From an uncultured Bacilli bacterium (GTDB lineage: Bacteria > Bacillota_I > Bacilli_A > RF39 > UBA660), in NCBI GenBank assembly GCA_947623975.1, contig CANQHY010000015.1:1-17284 (forward strand): a DNA stretch of 17,284 nucleotides, given 5' to 3'. Below the pieces are notes generated by a model. It searched no databases. It had not been told where the DNA came from and worked only from the letters and a program-made list of their open reading frames with translations. The translations under genes were made by a program, and so were the position numbers. The stretch's first letter is position 1. The number at the start of each line of letters is the position of its first letter. Below are positions 15,846 through 17,284 of this stretch, piece by piece.

Positions 15846-15905
15846 AAGGTAAATACTATGATAGCAGTTGACGGAATGGCAATTCGGGGGGGGGTTGGCT
15901 ATTAA
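15846..15905 (+). promoter_or_regulatory. Translation start region of adhesin B with two competing starts
   Basis: AAGG at 15846-15849 lies eight bases before ATG 15858, a normal arrangement. From that ATG the frame with nine G gives only 15 codons, MIAVDGMAIRGGVGY, then TAA at 15903. The adhesin frame is reached directly only from TTG 15868, which has no visible ribosome binding site; upstream in that frame stops occur at 15850, 15859 and 15862. With eight G the ATG would read straight into the adhesin (AIRGGLAINGQK). This is worked out directly from the bases. Confidence 0.7.
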
Positions 15906-17100
15906 CGGACAAAAAATAATGGGTATGGCTTACAATGGTAGTGTTATATTTAAAAGTAATAATTATAGGGTAATGACTGTAATAATAGACCAAAATAATG
16001 AAGACCCTGAAAAATGTTGTACATATGCTGATGATGCTCTAAATATGGTACCTGGCTCTAGTGAATGGGATGATTTTTTTGGACATTATCCAGTAATGCT
16101 TAAAAATGGCGTTGAAGGTAAAAAATTAAATAGAAATAATTTTAACAAATATGAAGATGGAACTACAGCTGATACTGAGACGGGTAATGAGGGAGATGTT
16201 ATGATTGCATGCCCAAGAAGAGGAATAAGAATAAGTACTGATGAAAATAACATTATTAGTATTTCTATGACTGATAATCCTAATGACCCTAATTTTGAAT
16301 ATAATGCTCATAGAAGAAATAATGAGCAAAAAGATATTTTTTATGTTGGTGCATACGAAGCAATCTTAATCGATGATGGAAAAGAAAAATTAAGAAGTTT
16401 AAGTGGAGATTTTCCTCTAAAAGATAAATCACTAAGCCAATTTAGAAACCTTGCCCAGGCGAATGGAAAATCAAATGGTACTAGTAGTGGATATGAAGTA
16501 ATGGGATGGTTTCAACAAATATTTAGGCAAGTTATGTATTTACTAAAGTTTAAAAATCTTGATAGTCAATCAACAATTGGATATGGTAATGTTGGAAGTG
16601 GTCAATCTAGGTATGATAAAACAGGATACACTAATACTTGGGGAATGGATAGTGAAATTGAAAAAAAGAAAAATCCTAATAATTTTAAAGATATGTCTCA
16701 CCATGTAAAATGTTTAGGCTGGGAAGATATGTGGGGAGAAGATTGGGAACTTATCGAAGGAATATATACCGACTCAAACAGGAAATTAAAACTAGCAACT
16801 ACTAATTTTAATGATAATGGCTCTGGATATGAAAATATGGGTAGTAAAGATTATCAGGCAGGGTATATATCTAAAATATATGGAACAACAAAAACAGGTT
16901 TTATTCCAATAGAAGGTAATGGAAGTGAAAAAACTTATTATACAGATACAGCTCTCGCATTTTATCCAGATGCTCATGCAGTTATTTCGGGAAACTATTT
17001 ATATGATGAAACTAAAGCAGGAATATTTTTTCTTATAAATCAAACTAATTATAGTAGTAAAGGTAATAGTTTTACAAGTGCACGCTTGATGTACTTATAG
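15868..17100 (+). CDS. Adhesin B: lectin-like receptor-binding protein with poly-G start
   Basis: The intact frame from TTG 15868 encodes 410 residues. After the Gly tract comes LAINGQKIMGMAYNGSVIFK, an anchor clearly related to residues 10-30 of adhesin A. The rest is a different domain: NNEDPEKCCTYADDAL (about 43-58), YPVMLKNGVEGKKLN, GDVMIACPRRGIRIS, EKLRSLSGDFPL, and 'LGWEDMWGEDWELIEGIY' (about 282-299), which recalls 'GleDfWGNvWqwvdG' of tip proteins and formylglycine-generating-enzyme folds. The end, AGIFFLINQTNYSSKGNSF then SARLMYL, matches the 'gGiFyL..n...s..n...gaRLm.l' lectin-type close. It binds a surface receptor by inference. Frame and expression depend on the G run at 15886-15894. 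It sits between a lysis-region membrane protein and the holin, an unusual place for a fibre gene. Confidence 0.72.
   Translation: MTEWQFGGGLAINGQKIMGMAYNGSVIFKSNNYRVMTVIIDQNNEDPEKCCTYADDALNMVPGSSEWDDFFGHYPVMLKNGVEGKKLNRNNFNKYEDGTTADTETGNEGDVMIACPRRGIRISTDENNIISISMTDNPNDPNFEYNAHRRNNEQKDIFYVGAYEAILIDDGKEKLRSLSGDFPLKDKSLSQFRNLAQANGKSNGTSSGYEVMGWFQQIFRQVMYLLKFKNLDSQSTIGYGNVGSGQSRYDKTGYTNTWGMDSEIEKKKNPNNFKDMSHHVKCLGWEDMWGEDWELIEGIYTDSNRKLKLATTNFNDNGSGYENMGSKDYQAGYISKIYGTTKTGFIPIEGNGSEKTYYTDTALAFYPDAHAVISGNYLYDETKAGIFFLINQTNYSSKGNSFTSARLMYL
15886..15894 (+). repeat. Homopolymer run of nine G in the adhesin B start
   Basis: Nine consecutive G, the longest G or C run in this window by eye, in DNA that is strongly AT-rich. 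It lies inside the first codons of adhesin B. Runs of this kind gain and lose bases by strand slippage during replication. With nine G the TTG frame is open, with eight the ATG 15858 frame is open, and with ten neither is. Confidence 0.9.
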
Positions 17101-17116
17101 AAAAGGAGGTGTAAAC

Positions 17117-17284
17117 GTGGCAAAAGTTAAAAAAATATCAAAATACGTACTTAATGTTTTAACAATAATAAATGCTTTACTTGTGGGATTAGATCCTATT
17201 TGGAATATTCCTTATGCAGATAAAACAATCGCAACAATAAGTGTTGTTATGGCTGTAATTTCAACGTACTTATTAGGAAGCAAG
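17117..17284 (+). CDS. Phage holin, 5' part (runs past window end)
   Basis: GTG at 17117 is preceded by AAAAGGAGGT (17101-17110), and 56 codons are visible before the window ends. The sequence starts basic (MAKVKKISKYVLN), followed by a first hydrophobic stretch (VLTIINALLVGL). Then comes a short turn with the familiar 'PIWNIPYADKTIATIS' motif, and a second hydrophobic stretch (VVMAVISTYLLGSK). Small phage holins of Gram-positive hosts share the 'lW.lPyge.i..ti....tflg.llg.s' pattern. It would form membrane lesions letting the endolysin, presumably encoded downstream, reach the cell wall. It starts 16 bases after adhesin B, so both can share a transcript. Confidence 0.75.
   Translation, partial: MAKVKKISKYVLNVLTIINALLVGLDPIWNIPYADKTIATISVVMAVISTYLLGSK

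Noticed and set aside
15838..15852. TGA read as Trp (alternative code) at the end of the 130-residue protein
   Set aside because: No gene in the window has an in-frame TGA and TGG is used freely for Trp. In a recoded AT-rich genome, internal TGA codons would be common.

Overview
The window is a continuous block of late (structural and lysis) genes from a strongly AT-rich tailed phage or prophage. All genes lie on the + strand, tightly packed and often overlapping by 1-26 bases, and most are preceded by strong AGGAGG-type ribosome binding sites. AT richness, the Shine-Dalgarno strength, TTG/GTG starts and the tail-fibre families point to a low-GC Firmicutes host (Clostridia, Erysipelotrichia or Bacilli lineage, possibly gut). 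Trp is encoded by TGG and there is no in-frame TGA, so the genetic code looks standard.

Layout. 1-777: 3' part of a capsid scaffolding protein. 798-1607: HK97-fold major capsid protein. 1608-1689: a leader with two hairpins that carry nearly the same UGCAAA loop. 1690-2590: a small unknown protein and a P22 gp4-like head-tail adaptor. 2583-4340: a large tail/stabilisation protein. 4353-5420: a Gln-rich coiled-coil protein. 5443-10638: a 1731-residue multidomain protein that is probably an internal, ejected virion protein, with Gly/Ala-rich membrane-active segments, a MuF C-terminal-like domain and a possible ADP-ribosyltransferase-like domain. 10638-14530: host-recognition apparatus (tail-fibre protein, two small proteins, a BppU-like baseplate protein and a repeat-rich fibre). 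14533-17284: two C-type-lectin-like adhesins interleaved with a membrane protein and the start of a holin.

No tape measure, major tail protein or sheath lies between the head and fibre genes, so the virion is most likely short-tailed (podovirus-like). Its fibre genes, however, resemble those of siphophages of Gram-positive bacteria.

The most striking part is the 3' end. Two adhesins (14533-15417 and about 15868-17100) share a short N-terminal anchor but have unrelated distal lectin-like domains. The second begins with a run of nine G residues, which is extraordinary in such AT-rich DNA. It sits where the frames from an ATG with a good ribosome binding site and from a weak TTG diverge. Gain or loss of one G would switch the adhesin between states. 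This looks like a phase-variable receptor-binding switch in a phage, although a sequencing or assembly error must first be excluded. Other points are the structured leader after the capsid gene, the toxin-like domains in the giant virion protein, and a lectin-type C-terminus resembling variable regions of diversity-generating retroelements, although no reverse transcriptase is visible here.
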